From Lasiosphaeris hirsuta (lineage: Eukaryota; Ascomycota; Sordariomycetes; Sordariales; Lasiosphaeriaceae), in NCBI GenBank assembly GCA_030549175.1, contig JAUKUA010000005.1:4030001-4094000 (forward strand): a stretch of DNA of 64,000 nt. The letters are read 5' to 3'. Positions 56,461 to 64,000 of this stretch are shown in pieces. Position numbers and translations under genes: made by a program. A model generated the notes under the pieces. That model was given only the letters and a program-made list of their open reading frames with translations, was not told the origin of the DNA and made no database searches. Position 1 is the first letter of the stretch, and each line of letters begins with the position of its first letter.

Positions 56461-59355
56461 ATGCAGAACCTCCACCACCTGGACTTCAACTTCTCCGCCA
56501 CCAAGCAGAAAGCCATTGAGGATGCCAGGAAAGCCCAGGCCGCCATTGTGAGGGAGTGCGCCGATGCCGGCAAGGAACCGCCCCCCTATCTCCTCGCTGA
56601 ACTCATCGGCAAGGGCAGTTTTGGCCGCGTCTACAAGGCCACCGGCACCCGCACAAAGCCCGGCCAGCTCGTCGCCGTCAAGATCATCAGCATCGAAGAG
56701 GGCGACACCCTGAGCCCTGGCGCCGCCGACACATTCAATGATATTCTCAAGGAGGTCAACACCCTCAAGCTGCTGAGCAGCGGCGGCGCGAGGAATATCA
56801 ACATCGTCGTTGATTCTCTCCTCGTCGGCCAGTCGGTATGGATCATCACGGAATACTGCGCTGGCGGTAGTGTCGCCTCACTGATGCGCCCTACCGGTGG
56901 TTTGCCAGAGAAATGGATCATCCCTATCCTTAGAGAGGTTGCTGAAGCCGTTTACTGGGTCCATCGCCAGGGCATCATCCACCGTGATATCAAATGTGCC
57001 AACGTCCTGGTCACAGAAGTCGGAGGAGTCCAGCTCTGCGATTTTGGCGTCGCCGGCATCATAGAAACCAAGTTCGACAAGAGAAGCACAGTCACCGGCA
57101 CCTTGCAGTGGATGGCGCCCGAGCTTTTCGACTCTACCGTCTCGTACGGTATCGAGGTTGATATCTGGGCCTTTGGGTCCATGGCCTACGAGGTTGCCTC
57201 CGGATTGCCTCCAAATGCTACTACCCAAATCGACATTCCCCAGTTCGGCTCATACCTAAAGCAGTACTGCCCACGTCTGGAGGGCGACAAGTACTCCGAG
57301 CAGCTGAAGAGTCTCGTGGCTTTTTGCATGGTCGACGACCCAAAGAACCGACCCCCGATCGAGCAGATCCAGAGACATCCGTATATCTTCAACACTGAGG
57401 GAGAGTATCCCACCACCTCACTTTCCAAGCTCGTGAGCGCCTACAGGCTCTGGGAACACCAAGGTGGCAGCCGGCGCTCCCTCTTCTCCGCGGGCGGTGC
57501 TCAGGGAACAGCCGACGAGGGAGACCAACCTCAAAATCTCAATGATGAGTGGGACTTTGACGATGGCGGTGACGATGGTCAGATCATTCTCGAAAACCCT
57601 GAAGACGCCCAAGCCGTGTACGATGTCTACGGCCTGGACCTTGGCGTGCCACCCCAACCGACTGCGACGCAGAACCGCGCCCGTCGCCGTCGGCCGCCTC
57701 CGAATATGAAACAATTCAAGGCACCGCTTGAAAAGGTCTTTGATCCCAACACACTCACCAACTACGGCGACAACTCTCGCGCTTACTACGGCCGAGAACC
57801 TCCACCTTCCCCCTCAAGGTCCGATCTACCCCTCCGCAAAACCTCGGAGCACTCGACCGTCCGTGAATCTTTAATCGATCTCGATGCCATGCTGGACGGG
57901 AACACGTCCAGGTTTGGCGATCTTGAAACAATCAAACCGGTTGCAGCCCGGCCAGTGACTAATAACTTTGGTGAATTTGATCGGCGCAAGACTCAGGACT
58001 GGACCTTTCCGGCTATGGCAGCCTCTATGTCTGCTGGTTCAGACACGAGTCGCTTCCAACCCGCCAACAACTTCCCCTTGGTCATTGAGTCGGCTCCTCC
58101 AACACGTGTATTTCACCCAACTGAAGACCCCTCTGGTAACAAGAGCCACCGCATAACCCTATCAGTCCCTGCGCCTCCGCCCAACAACCGGGCGTCTAGC
58201 TTGAGTCTGATTGACCTCGATGCTTGCGTGGTGGACGAACCAGAAATCACGTATTCTTTCACAGCCGAGTCCCAGGGCACTTCGTTCAGTTCAAATTCAT
58301 ACGGCAATGAACCCAACTTGAACACAATGTCGTTTGATTCCAATTCATTCGCCAGCGATTCAAACGCTACGTCGTTCGATTCTACCACCTTCGCAACTTC
58401 GAACCGCGAATCAAATATGAGCTTGATCGACCTCGACGCAAGCTTCGCGGACATCACGCGCCCCTCAACGGCTGGGTCGTACACATTATCCATCGACACT
58501 GCCCCGATGGGACAGTCCAACAGGACGTCTAATCTAAGCCTGATAGACCTCGACGCCAGCGTAGTCAGCTCGGCAGAAGTCACCCGTCCCTCCACTGCTG
58601 GCTCGTACACCACGTCCCCAGGCTCGGCAAACGAGTCGACCCCGTTCGACCTTGAATTCGAAGCCCGCTCTCTCACCCAATCCTCTCGTCGAGAGCCGTC
58701 CATGTACATCATGACCGACGACTCCCAGCCTAGTTATCGAGAGCCCTCCATGTACGTGATGGCCGACGACCCACAGCCTTCGTACCGAGAACCGTCCATG
58801 TATGTCGTGGCAGACGACCCCCAGCCTTCTTATAGAGAACCATCCATGTACATCATGGCCGACGACACGGCCAACTCCTCCACCACCGACCTTACCCAAT
58901 CTCTGGAATCCCTCCGGGATGACACCACCCCCTCCCCCTCCCCACCACCCAGCCCACGAACGCGACAACAACGATTGCAAATCCCAACCCTCAAGCCCAT
59001 TCGAACAACGAATCTATCACGTGCACCGTCCGTCTCCGAGCCCTCGACAGCGAACAACCTCATTCTCCCCGTCCGCAACTCCAGCTTGAGCGCTGGTGCC
59101 TCAAGCATCGTGCCGCCGCTGCCGCCACTCCCATCGCCGCCCTCGGCAAATGCCCTGCAGGGCCTCGGGTCGCGGGAGGAGCTCAAGGACGAGCTGCAGA
59201 GCATGATTGCCAGCCTCAATGAGCACTTGCAGCATACGGCAGAGTGTCTGGGGGCGTTAGCAGCGAGACAGACGGCTGAGAGGGCGAGGGTCCAGGGCCA
59301 AGTACAAGGGCAGGGGCAGGCGAGGAGGTGGGGGAATGGATCTTTGGCTTGGTAA
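56461..59355 (+). CDS. STE20/germinal-centre-type Ser/Thr protein kinase
   Basis: Single exon of 964 aa. The kinase domain spans about residues 43-310: P-loop LIGKGSFGRVYKA, VAVKIISIEEGD (Lys), catalytic loop HRDIKCANVL, DFGVAG, the STE20-style TGTLQWMAPEL activation segment and IWAFGSMAYEVASG. The Asp, Asn and DFG residues are intact. The consensus GTPYWMAPE is GTLQWMAPE here. The long tail is disordered and Ser/Thr-rich. It holds four SLIDLDA motifs (residues about 470, 582, 654, 693) and four tandem 16-residue units starting REPSMY (from residue 744). A short helical segment (REELKDELQSMIASLNEHLQ) lies near the end. Related fungal kinases act upstream of NDR kinases or MAP kinases in polarity and septation; which one applies here is unresolved. 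Confidence 0.88.
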   Translation: MQNLHHLDFNFSATKQKAIEDARKAQAAIVRECADAGKEPPPYLLAELIGKGSFGRVYKATGTRTKPGQLVAVKIISIEEGDTLSPGAADTFNDILKEVNTLKLLSSGGARNINIVVDSLLVGQSVWIITEYCAGGSVASLMRPTGGLPEKWIIPILREVAEAVYWVHRQGIIHRDIKCANVLVTEVGGVQLCDFGVAGIIETKFDKRSTVTGTLQWMAPELFDSTVSYGIEVDIWAFGSMAYEVASGLPPNATTQIDIPQFGSYLKQYCPRLEGDKYSEQLKSLVAFCMVDDPKNRPPIEQIQRHPYIFNTEGEYPTTSLSKLVSAYRLWEHQGGSRRSLFSAGGAQGTADEGDQPQNLNDEWDFDDGGDDGQIILENPEDAQAVYDVYGLDLGVPPQPTATQNRARRRRPPPNMKQFKAPLEKVFDPNTLTNYGDNSRAYYGREPPPSPSRSDLPLRKTSEHSTVRESLIDLDAMLDGNTSRFGDLETIKPVAARPVTNNFGEFDRRKTQDWTFPAMAASMSAGSDTSRFQPANNFPLVIESAPPTRVFHPTEDPSGNKSHRITLSVPAPPPNNRASSLSLIDLDACVVDEPEITYSFTAESQGTSFSSNSYGNEPNLNTMSFDSNSFASDSNATSFDSTTFATSNRESNMSLIDLDASFADITRPSTAGSYTLSIDTAPMGQSNRTSNLSLIDLDASVVSSAEVTRPSTAGSYTTSPGSANESTPFDLEFEARSLTQSSRREPSMYIMTDDSQPSYREPSMYVMADDPQPSYREPSMYVVADDPQPSYREPSMYIMADDTANSSTTDLTQSLESLRDDTTPSPSPPPSPRTRQQRLQIPTLKPIRTTNLSRAPSVSEPSTANNLILPVRNSSLSAGASSIVPPLPPLPSPPSANALQGLGSREELKDELQSMIASLNEHLQHTAECLGALAARQTAERARVQGQVQGQGQARRWGNGSLAW
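58690..58866 (+). repeat. Tandem 48-bp coding repeat in the kinase tail
   Basis: Three full units and one partial at 58690, 58738, 58786 and 58834, each encoding REPSMY(I/V)(M/V)(A/T)DD(P/S)QPSY or its first 11 residues. Synonymous differences between units show it is not a very recent expansion. Confidence 0.92.
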
Positions 59356-59519
59356 TCTGAGTGGGCAATCTGGATATAAAGTAGTTGAATGGAGATTGGA
59401 TAGTAGTTTGGGCCGGAAGAGGAATCACGGCGCGGCTTTTTGTACTAGTAGTCTGTAATGAGTTGGATGAGTGTGCATTTTCATCTCAATCTGGCTGATT
59501 TCATAGCAAATGGAGACCC

Positions 59520-59866
59520 TCAGGATCCGCCCCTCTTTCCCACACCCATGACGCTCACTTTCTCCAAACCCTCTCCCACAACTCTGACAACCCCGACTTG
59601 AGACTCTACTGGGTACCACGTCAGCTCCTTCTCATGTTGTCAGCAAGGGAATGTAGACAAAAAAAAAACCCTACCGCCTCCCCCTGGCACTCGGGACACT
59701 GGCCCGCGACCAATTTGCTCTTGTTCTTGACGTCGGCCGGCGTCGGGTCGCACGGCACGCGCAGCTGCAAGTACGAGTCGAGGCAGTACTGGAAGAAAGG
59801 CTCGCCGTGCTGTACCGCTTGGCCGCAGGCGTGGTAGTGCAGGTGGGGGATGATCTAAACGCACAT
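59520..59866 (-). CDS. Short Cys-rich protein with an in-frame TAG at codon 4
   Basis: Exons 59866-59675 and 59627-59520 join in phase 0 (donor GTAGGG, acceptor GAG-AAG with a GCTGAC branch) to 100 codons. The only ATG with good context (CCAAAATGTG) gives M-C-V and then TAG at 59857-59855. Beyond it the frame is IIPHLHYHACGQAV, FFQYCLDSYL, VPCDPTP, QCPECQGEAELTWYPVE and a basic end. The MC start plus HxHACG and CPEC pairs places it with small Cys/His proteins common in Pezizomycotina. The TAG most simply derives from CAG (MCVQII). A TATA-like ATATAACC and a C/A-rich leader lie upstream, so no other start is evident. It is either a recent pseudogene or needs recoding. Confidence 0.6.
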
Positions 59867-60400
59867 TTTGGCAGTTTGCTGTGTCTGTTTGGCGTGTGGC
59901 TTGTAGTGGGAAATGTATGTGCGATGGAGTTAACGTGGAGATGGATTGCTGAGTTGAGTGGTTGGAGGGGGCTAAAAGGGGGTTATATAGATATTTAGTT
60001 TACTGCGAAAGCGGGAAACCACGGTGCTGGTGGATGTTCGTCGAAGAGCCTGGTAACGGCGGTGGGACTTGAGTCAACTCTTACTTTTTGTTGGAAAGAG
60101 ATACAGCATGGGTAGATTTAGATGAATGGGCTTTATTCGAGATGGAGCCAATGCTTGGTCTCAGTCTGAGGGGTGGTTTCCGGCCAACAAACATGTATTA
60201 TCTTGCTCTGTAATGGACTAAAAGCAACGCTACTGAACTCCTGAACCAGGGCATAATAAGCTCGCTCCAAGACCTCTCATCTAACTGGATTGTCGTGCTG
60301 TGTTCCCTACAATCGCAGCGACATAGCAGTCGGAAACGCCTCGCTTACCCAAGACAACCGTGCAAGCCCAGTACAAAGTATATTGTCTCAAATCCACACC
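59867..60400. other. Intergenic, promoter of the short Cys-rich gene
   Basis: A TATATA element lies near 59984-59991 (minus-strand promoter). No other gene seen. Confidence 0.55.
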
Positions 60401-61242
60401 CTAAACCCTCTCCTCCCATCGTTCATAGTCTGGGAAGTAGGCATCATGAATCCGGCCGGCATACTCCATGATGGTGGGGAACTCCCTAACCATCTTCTGC
60501 ATCTCCGGCGCCCTGCACCACACAATTAGCACCCCCTTCCCAAACTACCATCAAGACAGCAACACGGGGAGACTTACGCATCACAAACCAAAGCAGCAAT
60601 CACGAACCCATAAACAACGGCATCCCCCTCAGTCGGCTGCGTCCCGCCCAGGACCCAAAACGGCCCGCGCTCCGTCCGGGCCTCCCGCAACAACGCCTCC
60701 ACCGCCTCCCACACCTCGCGCTTGAACCCCGCCATCTCCTCCCTGTCGAACCGGCCGGTCCCCTGGCCATACAAGACGGCAACGACCTGCCTCCACGCGA
60801 GCAGCCCGATAAGCGGGCGCAGCAGCCACGGTACGGACCACAGCGCGCCGGCCCGCATCTTGTAGTAGTTATCGACCCACCGCTCCTTGACGAGGTAAAA
60901 GTACATCTTGTCCTCGAGCAGGGCGCGCACGGCCAGGTCCCGGCCCCTGTCTGCCGGGGTTAGTGCCGCGTTGAGGTCCGGCAGGACGCCGGCGCCGACA
61001 AGAGTGCGGGCGATCAGGGTCGAGTCGCCGAGGACTTGTGCAGGGGCGTCAGCGGGTTGGATGGCGAGGTAGGGGAGCTTGCCGCGGGGAGCGGCTTGCT
61101 TGGAGCCTGGTTCGGCGCGGTATGGGACGGCGGCGAGCCGGAGGCGGGTCTCGAGCTTGTTGACGAAGGGGGACCAGGCGTAGGTTTGGGTGCTGGGCCA
61201 GCCCCTGTAGAGCGTGAGAGCAGGGAGGGGTTTGGGAGACAT
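60401..61242 (-). CDS. Glutathione S-transferase-like protein (FAXC/metaxin type)
   Basis: Two exons, 61242-60578 and 60512-60401, give about 258 aa. The 65-nt phase-2 intron has donor GTAAGT. The thioredoxin-like N-terminal half reads LYRGWPSTQTYAWSPFVNKL, then RGKLPYLAI and LGDSTLIARTL. The C-terminal helical half includes EDKMYFYLVKERWVDNYYKM, FWVLGGTQPTEGDAVVYGFV and a last exon with FPTIMEYAGRIHDAYFPD. This is the layout of the Fax-like/metaxin GST group, which often lacks clear GST activity. No signal peptide is seen; cytosolic or mitochondrial-surface location is likely from the family. Confidence 0.82.
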
Positions 61243-61863
61243 TGTTACGGTCAAAGTGGTAAAAACTGGGTGGGATAAGTGTCTTGGATGATGCTGAATG
61301 GATGGAGAATGGAGAGAGATGATGGGAGCCTGAAGGATATGGACGTGGGTTAAAGTATCCGGAAGGATTGAGCATACGGATACTCTATCCGTCAAGACTC
61401 CATCCCCAATGCAACGTCCAGCAACGCCATGTTCAGCCTCGCCATAGCTGCTCAGGGGTTCTCCTTCTTCTGGCGCATGCATGGGTCTCGCATTGAGGCA
61501 ATGCCATCATCCAACAGTCCAATCAGCATTGAGGCAAGTAGCGGAAATGCTGCAATGGAATTCCGTCCAACAAAGAGGGGTGCGGTTAATGGTGTCTGTG
61601 TCATCTGACCGCGCGCTGAGCTCGCGTCTCGCTTCAATCTCGCGTCTCGCCCCAATCTCGCAGCGCGGGGCCAGAACGCGCTCACCGTCGTGACTGCTCA
61701 TGCAACCCGGAACCACTTGGTACCGATGGGAAACCGCCTCAATTCCGACCAACATGACAATGCAAGAGCAAAAGCTATTCCAGGCGCTGTACGGAGTAGG
61801 AAGGATACCCAAAAAAAATAAAAATAAAATAAAAATAAATAAATAAAAACTATAAAAATAAAA
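61243..61863. other. Intergenic; A-rich flank before the transposon
   Basis: No gene seen. 61809-61863 is a nearly pure A/T stretch that forms the left insertion flank; a similar A/T-rich flank follows the element. Confidence 0.6.
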
Positions 61864-61865
61864 TA

Positions 61866-61911
61866 ACGTATTTTATAAGCGAGCCGGACATATAAGCGAG
61901 CCGGACACTTT
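61866..61911 (+). repeat. Left terminal inverted repeat of the transposon
   Basis: 46 bp identical in inverse orientation to 63673-63718. Inside it a 16-nt unit, ATAAGCGAGCCGGACA, is repeated directly with a 17-bp period, which would give two transposase binding sites per end. Confidence 0.95.
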
Positions 61912-62119
61912 TCCACACCCTATTACAACTATCTACAATTATTCCACCACAACACTAGGAAATAACAATAACCGAACCAGAAATAGATGAATCAGACGAT
62001 TCTCCAGCCTCCTGACACGTGCGTACATTATGGCCAGGCTTGCCGCACAGGCCACAGCACCGAATCTTCGTGCGAGAGCCCCCCGCACCACCACCATTTT
62101 GTCTTGTTTCCTGGGCTAA

Positions 62120-63619
62120 CTACTCACCCACTACCTTCTGATCCATTAGATCATTTGCCTCTTGTACAGTAAGAGACCCTCCAAGCCGTAGACGTGTTTT
62201 TTTAGCCCTCCGCCGCTTACTAAGCTCTTCATTGGCCTTTCGCAGTGCCGAGACCTCTGTACGTAACAGGGCCACCTCATGCATTACAGCCATCGTACCT
62301 TTAGCCAATTGGTCCACAGCAGCCAGCATAGGTGTTGGAGAGCTGCCTTGGTGGTTAGATATCCGGCCTTTAATAAGGTCTTTCTGTGAGATAGCTTCTC
62401 GGGCGTTATGTGGCGTCTGAGGTAGCCAAGGTGATACTGGTTGTGAGGCTGGTAGAGTTGGAGTTCGAAGCCGAATGGTCATTTTCGATAATACCCTGTC
62501 TGGATCATGCGGTATAAGGCCGGCTCCGGCAAATGCTCCTTTGATGTTTTTGTTGGTAAAGGCTGTAAAAAAGGCCTTTTTGAATACACAGAGGAAATCC
62601 ACCTTGGTGATATGTGTGATGTACATCCACATCAACTCTTCGATTTGATCGCCATAAGCCTTCTTTAATGGCCCAAAACAGCTAACATCTAGTGGCTGGA
62701 CTAGATGTGAGGAATGCGGAGACATATAGAGTGTAATAATAGAGTACTCTTGGCAATAGGCCTCAAAATCGTCAGAGTGGTGGCTTTCGTGGCCGTCAAG
62801 GACTAGGAGCCGGTATTTCCCCTTTGTACGAGATGCTGTATGAAGATCGAAGTGCTGGATAAAATCTAAGCCTTTCTCATTCGTAGTCTAGCCGTTATCG
62901 GTTACTCCAATGTACCAGGTCTCCGGAAGGCCACATTGATACCAGCCCTCCTGGTGGTATTTCCCTTTTAAAAGGATGAATGGAGGGATAGCCTAACCTT
63001 GAGCATTTACTACCTAGATAACTGTCGCCTACTTACGATTACCAGGTTGGACTTTTTTAGCCTTTCCATAGCCATCAGAGGTAGTAACAACTATCCCAGT
63101 AGTAATCATACCTATCATGAAGCCAGTTTCGTCGAAGTTGTACATATCGTCGTCAAGGATGCCGTATTTAGCCTTAGTGTTATGAACAAGCGCAAACCAC
63201 TTCCGAATAACCTCTAGATCTTCGCATTTAGCCCTCTGGTAGTCGTATTTACGCGAAAAACGCGTTCGGAGTTCTGATTGGCGTTTGACGAAGTTGTGAG
63301 CCCAGAGCTTGCCGACAGGGGGCGCGTCGCGTTCGCGTAGTAGTCGGTTGGCCATATCTTCCACAAAACGAAGCCGAGGAGGAAATGCACGTGTAATTAG
63401 CTCAGTTATATACTGAACAATCGTATGCTCCTCTAGATTTGTAAGTTTTCGTGAATTGGCTGGAATATCACGTCGTGCAGCCCGGCCGGCGCGTCGGTCA
63501 GAGAGGGTTGAAGGCGGTATATTGTAGATCTGAGCTGCATCTCGAAGACTAAGCTTTGGCGTTTTTTTAAGAGCTTCGAGGGCTAGAATAATCCTGGATT
63601 CGGTTGGAAGCGAATCCAT
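62120..63619 (-). pseudogene. Fot/pogo transposase interrupted by four TAG codons
   Basis: One 500-codon frame. The N-terminus has a psq-type HTH (LKKTPKLSLRDAAQIYNIPP) and a CENP-B-like HTH (FPPRLRFVEDMANRLL). The DDE domain follows: NFDETGFMIG (first Asp), RLLVLDGHESHHS (second) and VQPLDVSCFGPLKKAYG (third). The frame has TAG at plus positions 63029, 63014, 62993 and 62888 and no other stop. By comparison with the family pattern, three of these (after GNRK, NAQG and TDNG) occupy conserved Trp positions and one (after ATVI) a Gln. The C-terminal 150 residues include a coiled stretch (EVSALRKANEELSKRRRAKK). Confidence 0.88.
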
Positions 63620-63672
63620 GGTTAATTGGTAGTATGGTTGGTAAAAGAAGCTGAGGGGTCACGTCGCGTCGG

Positions 63673-63718
63673 AAAGTGTCCGGCTCGCTTATATGTCCGG
63701 CTCGCTTATAAAATACGT
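63673..63718 (-). repeat. Right terminal inverted repeat of the transposon
   Basis: Mirror of 61866-61911, with the same internal 17-bp periodic repeat; followed by TA. Confidence 0.95.
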
Positions 63719-63787
63719 TAAATAAAATAAAATAAAAAAACTAAAAAATCAACACGCTTCCCTAAATCCAAGCTAGGCCAAACAAAT

Positions 63788-64000
63788 TTATGCATCCACC
63801 TGCTGTGCCGGCAACGGCCAGCCCGCCACACTGCCAGCGACAATGCCCGCCATGACCGTGGCCGGGACAACGCTTGACGCCGACCTTGACCGATGGATGC
63901 TGGTGCCTTGGGAGCCACTGCCCGCTCCCAAAAGAGGCGTCTGCTCGCCGGCCACCAAGTCCCAGCTCGAATGCGACCGGTCGCACCACGTTTTGCCTTG
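63788..64000 (-). CDS. Possible 3' end of a gene entering from the right edge
   Basis: A minus-strand frame is open from the window edge to TAA at 63790-63788 (70 residues): QGKTWCDRSHSSWDLVAGEQ, then a Ser/Gly/Ala-rich tail. GC at third positions is high, as in the genes nearby. A plus-strand frame starting at ATG 63843 is equally open to the edge, so strand is uncertain. Confidence 0.3.
   Translation of the reverse strand, partial: QGKTWCDRSHSSWDLVAGEQTPLLGAGSGSQGTSIHRSRSASSVVPATVMAGIVAGSVAGWPLPAQQVDA

Larger units (their letters stand above)
61866..63718 (-). mobile_element. Fot/pogo-type (Tc1-mariner superfamily) DNA transposon
   Basis: A 1,853-bp element bounded by 46-bp perfect terminal inverted repeats (61866-61911 and 63673-63718) and flanked on both sides by the dinucleotide TA, the target duplication expected for this superfamily. 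It carries one transposase frame on the minus strand. Intact ends with a broken transposase suggest a non-autonomous or inactivated copy that could still be moved by a related enzyme. Confidence 0.92.

Overview
This window is nuclear DNA of a filamentous ascomycete, most likely a Sordariomycete. The genes have short introns of about 45-90 nt with GTRNGY donors and CTAAC/CTGAC branch sites. The proteins are typical of Pezizomycotina: a Zn2Cys6 regulator, GMC oxidoreductases, secreted aspartic and subtilisin proteases, an AAAP permease, and conserved housekeeping genes (PUS1, MED22, BOL3). There is also a Fot/pogo-type DNA transposon. Exon joins below were built by hand from splice signals and reading-frame closure. 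No database search was possible.

Layout. 0-2 kb: two P-loop GTPase paralogues, head to head, sharing an intron position. 3.5-9.2 kb: a hypothetical protein, a pepsin-like aspartic protease and a four-helix membrane protein. 9.9-17.2 kb: a PEP-mutase/isocitrate-lyase family enzyme with a frameshift, an AAAP amino-acid transporter, and a divergent NmrA-like / Zn2Cys6 regulator pair. 17.4-25.8 kb: two GMC oxidoreductases on either side of a Cys-rich single-pass membrane protein, bracketed by two tRNA-Pro(UGG) copies. 26.4-30.4 kb: PUS1 convergent with a 2-oxoglutarate oxygenase-like gene.

31.3-40.1 kb is an island of unrecognised, disordered proteins between conserved genes. It holds one 1,342-codon reading frame interrupted only by four TAG codons, followed by a tandem pair of paralogues that define an apparently uncharacterised family. 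MED22 closes the island at 40.3 kb. 42.6-48.4 kb: an Ala/Pro-rich secreted protein and a PA-domain subtilase. 48.4-52.2 kb appears gene-free. 52.2-61.2 kb: BOL3, two short Cys-rich proteins (one with TAG at codon 4), a short-chain dehydrogenase with two frameshifts, a STE20-type kinase with a repeat-rich tail, and a FAXC/metaxin-like GST. 61.9-63.7 kb: a complete Fot/pogo element with intact inverted repeats but a transposase broken by four TAG codons.

The strongest unexplained signal is that all nine clean in-frame nonsense codons, spread over three unrelated reading frames, are TAG. None is TAA or TGA. Two established mechanisms could give this: CpA-to-TpA transitions of the RIP type (CAG or TGG to TAG), or sites of fungal A-to-I mRNA editing, which prefers UAG and would recode it to UGG (Trp). 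Sequence alone cannot separate them.
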